Source of the DNA: Sphingomonas sp.
GTDB lineage: Bacteria > Pseudomonadota > Alphaproteobacteria > Sphingomonadales > Sphingomonadaceae
DNA length: 64,000 nt
Assembly (NCBI GenBank): GCA_021732445.1
Contig: JAKFUZ010000024.1
Location: 1 to 64,000 of the forward strand
Reading direction: 5' to 3'
Position numbers and translations under genes: made by a program. Below are positions 16,172 through 24,763 of this stretch, piece after piece (position 1 is the first letter of the stretch; each line of letters begins with the position of its first letter). Below the pieces are notes generated by a model. The model saw only the letters and a program-made list of their open reading frames with translations, did not search any database and was not told where the DNA came from.

Positions 16172-18736
16172 TCAAAACTTGAAGCCAAGTTCGATACCGT
16201 AGGACCGCAACTCCGCAGGCGACAGGAAAGCCCCACCAAATTCGGGCGTGGCGATCACTTCGCGCAGATTGCGTTGGTTGAAAATGTTGCTCGCATAGCC
16301 ATTGACCGACAGTCTACCGATCTCAACACCGAGCCTGACATTTACGATCGAATAGGTCTCACGCCGCGAGTTACGGAAATTTCCCTGACCCACAAGCGCC
16401 GAGAACGCGTTGGGTAACGTATTGTCCTGGACCGCGTTGAAATAGGTTGGCCCGGTTACACGAACATCAGCACGACCGTTAAACTTGATCGCACCTGTGA
16501 TCGGGAAATTGACCTGCGTGCCAGCGTTGATCGTGAAATCGGGAGTGAGTGGCGACTTATTGCCTTCTGTGCCAGGGCGTGTTCGATTTAGCCGAATCTC
16601 GCTTTCAGTCAGATTGAACGAGCCAAACAAATTCCATCCCCTTATCACTCTGAAATTGCCATTTATTTCAAAGCCATAGAGATTGACCCGATCGATATTC
16701 TCATTCTCGTGCAGCAGGCCAAAGGGACCAACGAACACCTCGAACACCTGCAGATCGCGCACTGCCGTGAAATAGCCCGCGATGTCGAAATTCAGACGGT
16801 TATCAAAGGCCTTGCCCTTGAATCCCGCCTCGAACGCGCTCGAGGTTTCTTTGCGCAGTTCTTCGTTGAGATTAATGCGCCCGCCGACCGTATCGTTGAC
16901 GAACCGCCCAATGATCGCGGTCGACCCGGCAGCGTTGAACCCGCCTGATTTGAAGCCAATGCCCCAATTGGCATAGAGCGTCAGCGCGTCGTTTGGCTTA
17001 TAGCTCAGCGTAACCTTGGGCTGAAGCTGATCGAAGTCGGCGGCGCGGGGATCAAGCCTGCCTGTAGGGTTGTAGAGCGGATCGAGCCCGGCGTTTAGGA
17101 AATAATTGGCAGGCCGGGTTGCGGTGCCATTGGGTACGCCCACCAGCAGATTACCGACGTAGAGCGTGCGGGCATCGGCGGGCACCAGGCTGCGCGTATT
17201 CCGCTGCTCATAATCATAGCGCAGGGCGAGGCCAATTTTGAAGCGGTTGGGGAAACTATATTCGGCTGAAGCAAAACCCGCATAGACCCGGTTTACGGTT
17301 ACATCATCAACCGATTGTTCGGTGCGTGTCAGCGGGTTGGTTGAATAGCATTGCGGATCAAAACCGTTGCCGGTATCGAGCTCAAGCGTCAGGCAGTCGC
17401 GCCGCCTTTCGGTGAGGAAATAGAGCCCGGCCTGCCATTGCAGCGCACTCCCCGGCGTGCTGATCAACCGGATTTCGGCGCTGAAATCGCGCTGATCATG
17501 CTGCTCATACAGTGTGCCATCGCAAGTCGTGGGCGAATAGGGGGGGAGAAACGCACCGCCGCCTACGCCAAAGGGCGCCTGAACGGGCGATCCGTTAAGC
17601 GCGTTTAGCGTCCGGATGCAGTTGGGCTCGCCGGCGAAAAAACCGAATGCGCCGCTGGTTCCGTCAGAATTCTGATTATTCTTGAAATTATTATAGGATG
17701 CATAAGCGCTTAAGGTCGCGAAATCGAATTCATGCGATCCTTTCAGGGAAAGCTCAAAATTTGATTGCCGATTGATATTGTCAATATTCCCTGCGTAAAC
17801 CGGGATATGATCGCTCACGCTTTCGTTGAACAGCGGGTTGCCGGTTCGCGCGGCGAAATCAGGCAGGTTGAAGACCGCCTGAAAATTGATCGCCGAACCA
17901 ATCAACTGGCCATAACGGAACTTGAAGTCGAATTCGGTCCGGTCGGTTGGCGCCCAGATCGCGCGCCCATAGATATTCCACTGCTCGCTGTTATCGACCG
18001 ACGCCGGCTCTCGACTGTTGCCGGGATAGACACGCTGATTGGCCGCAGACGGCAGGAAAATATTGCGATAAAATCCGTCGGTTGCCGAATAGTCACCTGA
18101 GAGGCTGAAACCGAGAGTGTCGGTGATGGGCCCACTCAGCAATGCGTAGCTGCTGTAGCTGGCATTATTGCCGAAATTGGCGGTCAATTGGCCTTCAAGG
18201 TGGTCGCCTGGCTTCTTCGTTGTAAGCACGAACACGCCCGCTGCGGCGTTTCGGCCGTAAATAGCCCCTTGGGGTCCTTTCAAAACCTCAAGTTGCTGGA
18301 GCACACCTTGATTCTGGACGAGCGCGGCCTTGTTTGACTTGAGCACGCCGTCAACAACCAGCGCCACGGAAGTTTCGGCATCACGCGCGCCGTTCAGGCC
18401 ACGAATATTGACCTGAACGTCAGCCTGGTTAACGGCGCCTGCCGCGATATTAACACCCGGTGTAAATAATACTGCGTCTTTGGCGGTCCTGATCCGGGCG
18501 TCTTCGAGTGCCGCTGCACTGAATGCGGTGACCGATGCAGGCACATCGCGCAGGCGCTCGTTGAAACGCCGCGCGGTGACGGTGATTTCGCCGGTGTCCT
18601 GAGGCGGCGACGTTTCCGCTGTGGCTTGCGGCGCGGCGGGTTGCGCCGGCTGGTCCTGTGCCCAAGCGGCCCCGGGCGAGGCCAGCACGAATGCCGCAGC
18701 GGCAGCACCATAGAGCAACGAAGTCCTTGTCGACAT
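16172..18736 (-). CDS. TonB-dependent outer-membrane receptor
   Basis: 854 residues. A signal peptide ends at AWA-Q. A TonB-box-like segment (GEITVTARRF) leads into the plug domain (about 60-180, with VLKGPQGAIYGRNAAAGV) and a long 22-strand-type barrel ending in the C-terminal aromatic ELGFKF. These receptors import large or scarce substrates using TonB energy. The ATG at 18736 follows a GGGAGAGG ribosome site. It is the first gene of the operon with the dehydrogenases, GntR regulator and FAH hydrolase, so its cargo is probably the substrate of that cluster. The sphingomonad family is large and the sequence does not reveal the ligand. Confidence 0.9.
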   Translation of the reverse strand: MSTRTSLLYGAAAAAFVLASPGAAWAQDQPAQPAAPQATAETSPPQDTGEITVTARRFNERLRDVPASVTAFSAAALEDARIRTAKDAVLFTPGVNIAAGAVNQADVQVNIRGLNGARDAETSVALVVDGVLKSNKAALVQNQGVLQQLEVLKGPQGAIYGRNAAAGVFVLTTKKPGDHLEGQLTANFGNNASYSSYALLSGPITDTLGFSLSGDYSATDGFYRNIFLPSAANQRVYPGNSREPASVDNSEQWNIYGRAIWAPTDRTEFDFKFRYGQLIGSAINFQAVFNLPDFAARTGNPLFNESVSDHIPVYAGNIDNINRQSNFELSLKGSHEFDFATLSAYASYNNFKNNQNSDGTSGAFGFFAGEPNCIRTLNALNGSPVQAPFGVGGGAFLPPYSPTTCDGTLYEQHDQRDFSAEIRLISTPGSALQWQAGLYFLTERRRDCLTLELDTGNGFDPQCYSTNPLTRTEQSVDDVTVNRVYAGFASAEYSFPNRFKIGLALRYDYEQRNTRSLVPADARTLYVGNLLVGVPNGTATRPANYFLNAGLDPLYNPTGRLDPRAADFDQLQPKVTLSYKPNDALTLYANWGIGFKSGGFNAAGSTAIIGRFVNDTVGGRINLNEELRKETSSAFEAGFKGKAFDNRLNFDIAGYFTAVRDLQVFEVFVGPFGLLHENENIDRVNLYGFEINGNFRVIRGWNLFGSFNLTESEIRLNRTRPGTEGNKSPLTPDFTINAGTQVNFPITGAIKFNGRADVRVTGPTYFNAVQDNTLPNAFSALVGQGNFRNSRRETYSIVNVRLGVEIGRLSVNGYASNIFNQRNLREVIATPEFGGAFLSPAELRSYGIELGFKF

Positions 18737-18803
18737 GATCCATCCTCTCCCATCAGCAGGGTTCGATGATCGGCCCATGTCCGGAACCTCCGCTTCTTTC
18801 AAA

Positions 18804-18813
18804 TCTGTATGCA
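18804..18813 (-). promoter_or_regulatory. TGCATACAGA element upstream of the TonB receptor
   Basis: TCTGTATGCA on the plus strand reads TGCATACAGA toward the receptor gene, 68 bases before its start. The identical ten bases occur in mirrored orientation before the divergent Gfo/Idh gene. Confidence 0.45.
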
Positions 18814-18855
18814 GAATGAGCCGCGGTCAATTGACATAACGAGCAAAATTATTGC

Positions 18856-18869
18856 GTTTTGCGCAAAAC
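18856..18869. promoter_or_regulatory. Perfect 14-base palindrome in the divergent promoter region
   Basis: GTTTTGCGCAAAAC is a perfect palindrome, flanked by ATTGCG and CGCAAT arms to give a nested 30-base symmetric block at 18851-18880. It lies midway in the TonB/Gfo intergenic region and is a candidate operator. Confidence 0.45.
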
Positions 18870-18987
18870 ATTTGCGCAATATGCCGGATTAATCGAGATG
18901 ATTCGCGGTTTATGGTGCAATCAACACAGTATGCGCGGCCAGCATTTTGGCTGGCGTTGAACAGAGCAGTCGGGTTCGCCTGATAGA

Positions 18988-18997
18988 TGCATACAGA
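18988..18997 (+). promoter_or_regulatory. TGCATACAGA element upstream of the Gfo/Idh gene
   Basis: TGCATACAGA directly precedes the GGAGAGG ribosome site of the Gfo/Idh gene. It is the mirror copy of 18804-18813, so one regulator may control both transcripts. Confidence 0.45.
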
Positions 18998-19008
18998 ATG
19001 GAGAGGTT

Positions 19009-19989
19009 GTGCGAGCGGCAATTGTCGGGCTGGGTTGGTGGGGCCGTGTTTTGGTCGAGGCGACCGAAGCGCATCCGGGTCCGCTGCGCTTCACGCATGC
19101 CGTCGTTCGAAACCCTGACCGTGCGCGCGCCTATGCGTCCACCCACGCGCTCGCGCTGTTACCGAGCCTTGACGCGGCCCTGGACGATCCGAACGTCGAC
19201 GCGATCGTGCTGGCAACACCGCACTCGCTCCATGTCGATCAAATCCGGCAGTGCGCCGCCGCCGGCAAGCCCGTTTTCAGTGAAAAGCCGCTTGCCCTGT
19301 CGCTTGCCGAGGCGCGCCGTGCAATTGACGCGTGCCGCGCCGCCGGCATCGTCCTTGGCCTGGGCACTGATCGCCGCATGCTGCCCGCCTTTCAGCATCT
19401 GGCGACGCTCGTCATGGGCGGAACGCTCGGCACCATTCTTCAGCTCGAAGCGCAATATTCCAATGACAATATGAGCGCCGGCGTCTCGGGCGACTGGCGC
19501 GATGATCCCCACGAGGCGCCGGCGGGCGGCATGAGCGGACCCGGCCTGCATGCGCTTGACGCGCTGATCAGCCTTGCGGGGCCGGTCGCGGAGGTAAGCG
19601 GCAGGCTTGCCCTTGTTTCTGAAGGGACCGTCGACGCAATCACCCTGATTTGCCGCTTCGTCTCGGGCCCGGCGATGCTGCTCGGCTGCGTGCGTGGCAC
19701 GCCGAACTATTTCCGCATAGCAGTCTTTGGCACGTTGGGCTGGGCTGAGGTGCGCGGTTTCGGCACCTGCACCTGGCAGCTGAAGGGCGAACCGCGCCGC
19801 GAGGTGCATTATCGCGACCAATTGGCGATTGCGCCGCTGCTCCATGCCTTTGCTGAAGCGGCAGCGGGCGGCGCGCCCTTTCCGGTCACGCCGCTGTCGA
19901 TGCTCCAGACGGTAGCGGCATTTGAGGCATCGGTCAGTGCCTTCGAGAGACCCTTTTCGTGCCATCAGGTTGAGCAGGTGACATTGTGA
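19009..19989 (+). CDS. Gfo/Idh/MocA-family oxidoreductase
   Basis: 326 residues. The N-terminal Rossmann motif is GLGWWG (7-12), and EKPLALS (92-98) contains the conserved EKP lysine of the family. The C-terminal alpha/beta domain includes GLHALDALIS, placing a histidine in the active-site region. The family oxidises sugars, inositols or sugar-like lactols with NAD(P). A GTG start is preceded by GGAGAGG. It heads the plus-strand operon and overlaps the lactonase-like gene by four bases. A dehydrogenase-to-lactonase order fits oxidation of a cyclic hemiacetal to a lactone and hydrolysis. Confidence 0.85.
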   Translation: MRAAIVGLGWWGRVLVEATEAHPGPLRFTHAVVRNPDRARAYASTHALALLPSLDAALDDPNVDAIVLATPHSLHVDQIRQCAAAGKPVFSEKPLALSLAEARRAIDACRAAGIVLGLGTDRRMLPAFQHLATLVMGGTLGTILQLEAQYSNDNMSAGVSGDWRDDPHEAPAGGMSGPGLHALDALISLAGPVAEVSGRLALVSEGTVDAITLICRFVSGPAMLLGCVRGTPNYFRIAVFGTLGWAEVRGFGTCTWQLKGEPRREVHYRDQLAIAPLLHAFAEAAAGGAPFPVTPLSMLQTVAAFEASVSAFERPFSCHQVEQVTL

Positions 19990-20897
19990 CTTTGGGAGTG
20001 TCCCCGATCATTGATGCGCATCACCATGTGTGGACGCTCAACCGGACGCCCTGGCTTGCCGGACCACCGGTGCCGCGCGTCTTCGGCGACTATGGTGCGC
20101 TCCGCCGGGATTATCTGATCGACGAATATGCAACCGACGTTCTGGCCGCTGGCGTCGTCAAATCGGTTTATGTGCAGGTAAATGTCGCGCCCGGAGACGA
20201 AATCTGGGAAGTCGAATGGACTGCGGCCGAAGGCGAGCGCAAAGGCTTGATGCAAGCCGTCGTCGGTTATGCCGACCTTCGATCGCCGAGCCTGGCCGAT
20301 ACGCTCGAGGCGCAAAGCGCGACGCAGGCGCTGCGTGGAATCCGCCAACAGCTGCACTGGCACACAAATCCGTTGTACCGTTTTGCAGATCGCCCGGACG
20401 TGATGGGCGACGTCGCTTGGCAGGCGGGCCTGCGCGAATTGACCCGTCGCGGCCTCCACTTCGAGCTGCAAGTCTTTACCGGCCAGTATGATGACACGCT
20501 GGCGATGATCGATCGGCATGCCGCGCAGCGGTTCGTGTTGCTCCATGCCGGCATGCCCGAAGATCGCAGCGCCGACGGGCGGGCTCGCTGGACTTCGGGG
20601 TTGAAGCAATTTGCCGAGCGCCCCAATGTCGTGGTCAAGCTGTCGGCGCTGAGCACCTTTGCGCGGCGGCTGGTTGTCGAAGAATGGACCGATATCGTCC
20701 GGATGACGGTCGACATTTTCGGACCCGAGCGCGCGATGTTCGGCAGCAACTTCCCAATCGAAAAGCTTTGGACGGACTATTCGTCGCTCGTCGCCGCAAT
20801 GGAGGCCGGGTTGGCGATCTACACCCCGGAGGAAAGGCGGGCGGTTTGGCACGACACCGCCGCCCGCTGGTATGGCCTTGAAAATGAAGGAAAGTGA
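19986..20897 (+). CDS. COG3618 amidohydrolase, sugar-lactonase type
   Basis: 303 residues of the amidohydrolase-2 fold. IIDAHHHVW (about 8-15) gives the HxH-type metal site at the first strand, LLHAGMP contributes another histidine, and GSNFPIEK near 250 carries the late-strand position. Relatives hydrolyse L-fuconolactone, L-rhamnonolactone or 2-pyrone-4,6-dicarboxylate. The GTG start overlaps the Gfo/Idh stop, so both proteins are probably made together and act in sequence. Substrate not determined by sequence alone. Confidence 0.8.
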   Translation: MTLGVSPIIDAHHHVWTLNRTPWLAGPPVPRVFGDYGALRRDYLIDEYATDVLAAGVVKSVYVQVNVAPGDEIWEVEWTAAEGERKGLMQAVVGYADLRSPSLADTLEAQSATQALRGIRQQLHWHTNPLYRFADRPDVMGDVAWQAGLRELTRRGLHFELQVFTGQYDDTLAMIDRHAAQRFVLLHAGMPEDRSADGRARWTSGLKQFAERPNVVVKLSALSTFARRLVVEEWTDIVRMTVDIFGPERAMFGSNFPIEKLWTDYSSLVAAMEAGLAIYTPEERRAVWHDTAARWYGLENEGK

Positions 20898-20898
20898 A

Positions 20899-21627
20899 AT
20901 GACATCGCCTTACACCGTGGCGCTGGTTACCGGGGCCAATCGCGGCCTCGGACTGGCGTTCGTGGATGCACTGCTCAAAGCAGGCGTCAGCAAGGTCTAT
21001 GCGACTGCCCGCAATATCGAATCGCTGGAGTCCGCGATTGCCGTGGCTCCCGACCGGGTTGTGCCGCTCTCGCTCGATATTACCAGGGACGATCAGGTTG
21101 CAGCCGTCGCTGCGGCCGCGGCCGACGTGACGTTGCTGGTGAACAATGCCGGCGTACTCGATTTCATGGCGCCGCTCGACCTGACCGCCGATGTGATCGA
21201 GCGGAACATGACGACCAATTTCCTGGCCACCTTTGCGATGAGTCGCGCCTTCGCGCCGGTGCTCGCTGCCAATGGCGGCGGGCATATCAGTAATGTTCTG
21301 ACTTTTCTGACCTATGTCAGTGCGCCGATCTTTGCCGCTTACAACGCATCAAAGGCAGCGTCCTGGTCGATGGCGATGTCGCTGCGCCCCTATCTGGCGG
21401 CGCAGAACGTCACCATCAGCAATGCCTTTCCGACAACGATCGACACGCAAATGGTTTCCGCACTCGCCAAGTCCAAGGACACGCCCGCCGATGTCGCGAC
21501 TGACATCGTGCGCGGCATCATGGCCGGCGAGGAGGATATCTATCCCATGGCAGCCAGGGCGATGTTCGATGCCTGGCGCGCCGATCAAAAGGCAATCGAG
21601 CGCCGTTTTGCGTCCATCACTGGCTAA
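20899..21627 (+). CDS. SDR-family oxidoreductase
   Basis: 242 residues. TGANRGLG (11-18) binds the nucleotide, NNAGV follows strand 4, and YNASKAA gives the catalytic Tyr and Lys. It would interconvert an alcohol and a ketone with NAD(P)H. The start is set by AAGGAAAG before the ATG at 20899, directly after the lactonase-like gene. Within the operon it could be the 2-keto-3-deoxy-acid dehydrogenase that feeds the FAH hydrolase (inference). Confidence 0.8.
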   Translation: MTSPYTVALVTGANRGLGLAFVDALLKAGVSKVYATARNIESLESAIAVAPDRVVPLSLDITRDDQVAAVAAAAADVTLLVNNAGVLDFMAPLDLTADVIERNMTTNFLATFAMSRAFAPVLAANGGGHISNVLTFLTYVSAPIFAAYNASKAASWSMAMSLRPYLAAQNVTISNAFPTTIDTQMVSALAKSKDTPADVATDIVRGIMAGEEDIYPMAARAMFDAWRADQKAIERRFASITG

Positions 21628-21638
21628 GGAACCGTCCC

Positions 21639-22202
21639 ATGACCGATTTTGCCATCCGTATTAACGATCACCATGACCGGGCGCTCGACCGCCTCGGCAT
21701 CGCCGATGCCGCTTATATCTACGGCGCCGCCGTCGACATTTTGGGTAACAATCCAGCCCCCGCCGACGGCCCCGACGAGGCGCTGGAGCGGGCAGCCGCA
21801 AAGATGGCGGAGGCACTCACGCCCGACGCGCAACTGACCATCTACCTGGCCGGCCCCGATGGACCTGCGCAGCCCTTCGGTGACGGCGGTCCCGAAAGCG
21901 TCGCGCGCGCCGTCCGCGCCTATTTCACGGCCTATGGTTATGTCGGCACGCAGCATCCGGTCAGCAACGTCCGCATCGCCTTCACCGGTGACGACAGCGC
22001 GATCATGACATGCGACATTCCCTGTTATCACTGGCTTGCGGACCAACGCATGCTGCTCGCCCCGGTCACCTATTATGACGAGGTCGTGCGGCATGAGGGC
22101 GTTTGGAAGATCGCCAGGCGATCGATCTACGCACTGCGCTTCTGGATTGCCGAGGGTTATGCGCCCGATCCGCTCGATCCGGCAATGGCCCGACCGGCCT
22201 GA
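21639..22202 (+). CDS. NTF2-like (SnoaL) superfamily protein
   Basis: 187 residues with the NTF2-like cone-fold pattern: an N-terminal helical part, the strand PVSNVRIAFTGDDSAIMTCD and a final VWKIARRSIYALRF. Members are small ketosteroid-isomerase-like enzymes or binding proteins with varied functions. It is the last gene of the plus-strand operon, 11 bases after the SDR. The end overlaps the 3' end of the convergent lysR gene by 46 bases. No catalytic residue can be assigned. Confidence 0.7.
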   Translation: MTDFAIRINDHHDRALDRLGIADAAYIYGAAVDILGNNPAPADGPDEALERAAAKMAEALTPDAQLTIYLAGPDGPAQPFGDGGPESVARAVRAYFTAYGYVGTQHPVSNVRIAFTGDDSAIMTCDIPCYHWLADQRMLLAPVTYYDEVVRHEGVWKIARRSIYALRFWIAEGYAPDPLDPAMARPA

Positions 22203-23101
22203 TCGAGCTGCCCGGCCATCGCTTCGCGCAGGAAATCGATGGTCACGCGCACTTTGTTGGGCAGAAAGCTACGGCTCGGGTAGATCGCCCAGGCGCCGGT
22301 GTCGAAATCGGTCGCGGTCGCGCGCCAATCGGGGAAACAGTCGACGAGCAGTCCTTCGGCCAGATCGCGTTCGATCATCCAGTCAGCAAGCAGCGCCGGG
22401 CCGAGGCCAGCCAGAGCGGCGTCACGCAAGCCGAGCGCGTTGGACATGAGAATCTGGCCACCGACCGGAACCGTTACGATGCCGCCAGCCAGATCGCGAA
22501 ACAGCCAGCGGTCGCGATAACCGGGCAGGGTGAAGCGCAGCACGGGAATGTCGCCCAGCGCTGCGGGCGTGGCCAGCGGATGCGCCGCCAGCCACGCTGC
22601 ACTGGCGACGACATGATAGCGGGTGTCGGCAAGCCTGGTCACGACGACATTGGCGTCTACCCCTGGTGCAAGGCGAATGGCGAGATCGATACCGTCGCGC
22701 ACCAGATCGACCTGCGCGTCGCTCATCAGCAGTTCGATTGTCAAAGCGGGAAAGCGCGCCCTGAAGGCACCGAGCAGCGGGACGATCCGGGCGACGCCGA
22801 ACGCTACCGAAACCGACAAGCGCAGCGTTCCGACCGGACCCCGGCCCATCGCCCGCGCTTCGCCCGCTGCCTCGTCGAGTTGTGCGACAAGCGGCTCGAT
22901 TCGGGCGAGGTAGAGCGTACCGGCTTCGGTCAACGTCAGCTTGCGTGTCGTGCGTTGAAACAGCCGCTCGCCGAGCTCCGCCTCGATCGTGGCAATGACG
23001 CGCGATACCGACGAGGGCTCGACACGGCGCGCGCGCGCGACCGCTGAGAAGCTGCCGCTGTGCGCGACATCGGCAAAGACCCTTAGCGCCTCGATGTCCA
23101 T
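22157..23101 (-). CDS. LysR-family transcriptional regulator
   Basis: 314 residues. The N-terminal winged helix-turn-helix (about 1-60: FADVAHSGSFSAVARARRV, VSRVIATIEAELGERLF) and the two-lobed periplasmic-binding-like effector domain (about 90-295) are complete. It is transcribed away from the azoreductase-like gene, the usual arrangement in which a LysR protein controls its divergent neighbour. A strong inverted repeat lies just before its own start (23108-23130). Confidence 0.9.
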   Translation of the reverse strand: MDIEALRVFADVAHSGSFSAVARARRVEPSSVSRVIATIEAELGERLFQRTTRKLTLTEAGTLYLARIEPLVAQLDEAAGEARAMGRGPVGTLRLSVSVAFGVARIVPLLGAFRARFPALTIELLMSDAQVDLVRDGIDLAIRLAPGVDANVVVTRLADTRYHVVASAAWLAAHPLATPAALGDIPVLRFTLPGYRDRWLFRDLAGGIVTVPVGGQILMSNALGLRDAALAGLGPALLADWMIERDLAEGLLVDCFPDWRATATDFDTGAWAIYPSRSFLPNKVRVTIDFLREAMAGQLDQAGRAIAGSSGSGA

Positions 23102-23107
23102 CGACTG

Positions 23108-23130
23108 ACCTTTGCGTAGGAAGCAAAGGT
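23108..23130. promoter_or_regulatory. LysR-type operator candidate
   Basis: ACCTTTGC and GCAAAGGT form a perfect 8-base inverted repeat separated by seven bases, between lysR and the divergent azoreductase gene. Spacing and position suit a LysR recognition site with autoregulation. Confidence 0.6.
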
Positions 23131-23212
23131 CTAGTGTGTGCGTTCGGGTTTATCAAGGTGTTGAACGGCAATAGGTCATGGCGAAACCCAGCCACCAAGG
23201 AAGGAACATGCC

Positions 23213-23830
23213 ATGGCTACCCTGCTCCGTATCGACGCCAGCGCCCGTACCGAGGGCTCCTATTCGCGCCAGCTTGGCGACAGTTTCGAGACCTCGTGGC
23301 GTGCCCGCCACGCCGGCGGCACCGTGGTGCTCCGTGACCTCGCGCTGACGCCCGTGCCCCAGATCGCCGATCAGACGATCACGGGCTTCTACACGCCAGC
23401 CGAGGCGTTGACCGATGCGCTACGCGATGCGACCGCGCTTTCGGATGGGCTGATCGCCGAGTTGCGTGCGGCTGACGAGTTGTTGGTGACGACGCCCATG
23501 TATAATTTCGGCATCCCCGCTGCGCTCAAGGCCTGGGTCGATCAAATCGTGCGGATCGGCCACACCTTCAGCTATGACGGCACCAGCTTTACCGGGCTCG
23601 TCACCGGCAAGCCTGTGACGATCGCGATCGCCTATGGTGCCGGTGGCTATGGTGAGGGCGAGGCGCTTGCTGCGCTCGACCTCGTACGGCCCTATCTCGC
23701 GACGCTGTTCGGCTTTCTCGGTTTCACCGATGTCCGCTTTGCCAGCGTCGAGGCGACGACCGGTGATCCGGTCGCGCTTGAGGCTGCGCTGGGTACCGCA
23801 CGCGCCGCCATCACCGCGCTGGCGGCCTGA
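23213..23830 (+). CDS. FMN-dependent NADH:quinone oxidoreductase/azoreductase (AzoR type)
   Basis: 205 residues of the flavodoxin-like AcpD/AzoR family: N-terminal LRIDASARTEGSYSRQL (phosphate loop), PMYNFGIPAALKAWVDQIVR (flavin-binding stretch), and YGAGGYG. The enzyme reduces quinones or azo compounds by two electrons. It is divergent from lysR and followed closely by an SDR gene, a common oxidative- or electrophile-stress module. An AAGGAA ribosome site precedes the ATG. Confidence 0.85.
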   Translation: MATLLRIDASARTEGSYSRQLGDSFETSWRARHAGGTVVLRDLALTPVPQIADQTITGFYTPAEALTDALRDATALSDGLIAELRAADELLVTTPMYNFGIPAALKAWVDQIVRIGHTFSYDGTSFTGLVTGKPVTIAIAYGAGGYGEGEALAALDLVRPYLATLFGFLGFTDVRFASVEATTGDPVALEAALGTARAAITALAA

Positions 23831-23854
23831 ACCTGTCATTCAAGGAGCTTGGCT

Positions 23855-24646
23855 GTGAACAATATCGATCTTGCCGGGAAGGTCGCCCTTGTGACCGGTG
23901 CCAATCGCGGCATCGGTGCCGCCATCGCCCACCGCCTCGCCCGCGCCGGCGCGCATGTCGTGGTGACCGCTCGGCGCGAGGCCGGCGCTCATGCGGTGGC
24001 GGAAGCGATCCGTATCGCCGGCGGTCTTGCCGATGCGGTCGCTTGTGATGTCACACGCTATGGCGATGTGGTCGCGGCGATCGATGCCTGCGTCGACCGA
24101 CACGGTCGTCTCGACATCCTCGTGGCAAATGCGGGCTCGATCGAGCCAATCGCGCGGATTGTTGATAGCGACCCGCTGGCGTGGGATGCGGTCGTCGATG
24201 TCAACCTCAAGGGTGTCTATCACTGCATCCGCGCCGCCTTGCCGCACATGCTCCGTAATCATGGCGGCACCGTCATCGCCATGAACTCGGGTGCCGCAAA
24301 CGCGCCGATGGAAGGCTGGAGCCATTATTGCGCGACCAAGGCGGCCGTGCAGATGCTCACCCGCCAGGTCCACAAGGAATATGGCGAACAGGGTATTCGC
24401 TCGCTCGGGCTATCGCCGGGGCCAGTGGCCGGCGAGATGCAGGCGGCGATCCGCGCCTCCGGCATCAACCCGGTGAGCCGGCTTGCCGACAGCGATTACA
24501 TCCCCGCTGAATGGGCCGCCGAAGCCGTTGCCTGGCTGTGCACCGCGGCCGCTGACCCGTTCCTCGGCACTGACTTCTCGATCAAGACCGAGGAAGGCCG
24601 CCGGTTGTTGGGCCTGTCATTATCGGAGCCGCGCAAGGCAGCGTGA
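23855..24646 (+). CDS. SDR-family oxidoreductase
   Basis: 263 residues. VALVTGANRGIGAA at the N-terminus, ANAGS after strand 4, NSGAAN with the catalytic Ser, and YCATKAAV with Tyr/Lys complete the classical SDR set. The GTG at 23855 follows AAGGAG; a TTG two codons upstream is too close to that site. The gene is 24 bases after the azoreductase and likely co-transcribed. Directly after its TGA the same frame continues into an Rhs fragment, so the 3' side is a recombination scar. Confidence 0.85.
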   Translation: MNNIDLAGKVALVTGANRGIGAAIAHRLARAGAHVVVTARREAGAHAVAEAIRIAGGLADAVACDVTRYGDVVAAIDACVDRHGRLDILVANAGSIEPIARIVDSDPLAWDAVVDVNLKGVYHCIRAALPHMLRNHGGTVIAMNSGAANAPMEGWSHYCATKAAVQMLTRQVHKEYGEQGIRSLGLSPGPVAGEMQAAIRASGINPVSRLADSDYIPAEWAAEAVAWLCTAAADPFLGTDFSIKTEEGRRLLGLSLSEPRKAA

Positions 24647-24763
24647 GGGGCGGCGCTGCTCAGGCGCTATGTTTACGGCCCCGGTGACGATGAGCCGGTC
24701 CTGTGGTATGAGGGCGCGGGCACCGGCGACCGTCGCTGGCTGCACGCGGACGAGCACGGGAGT

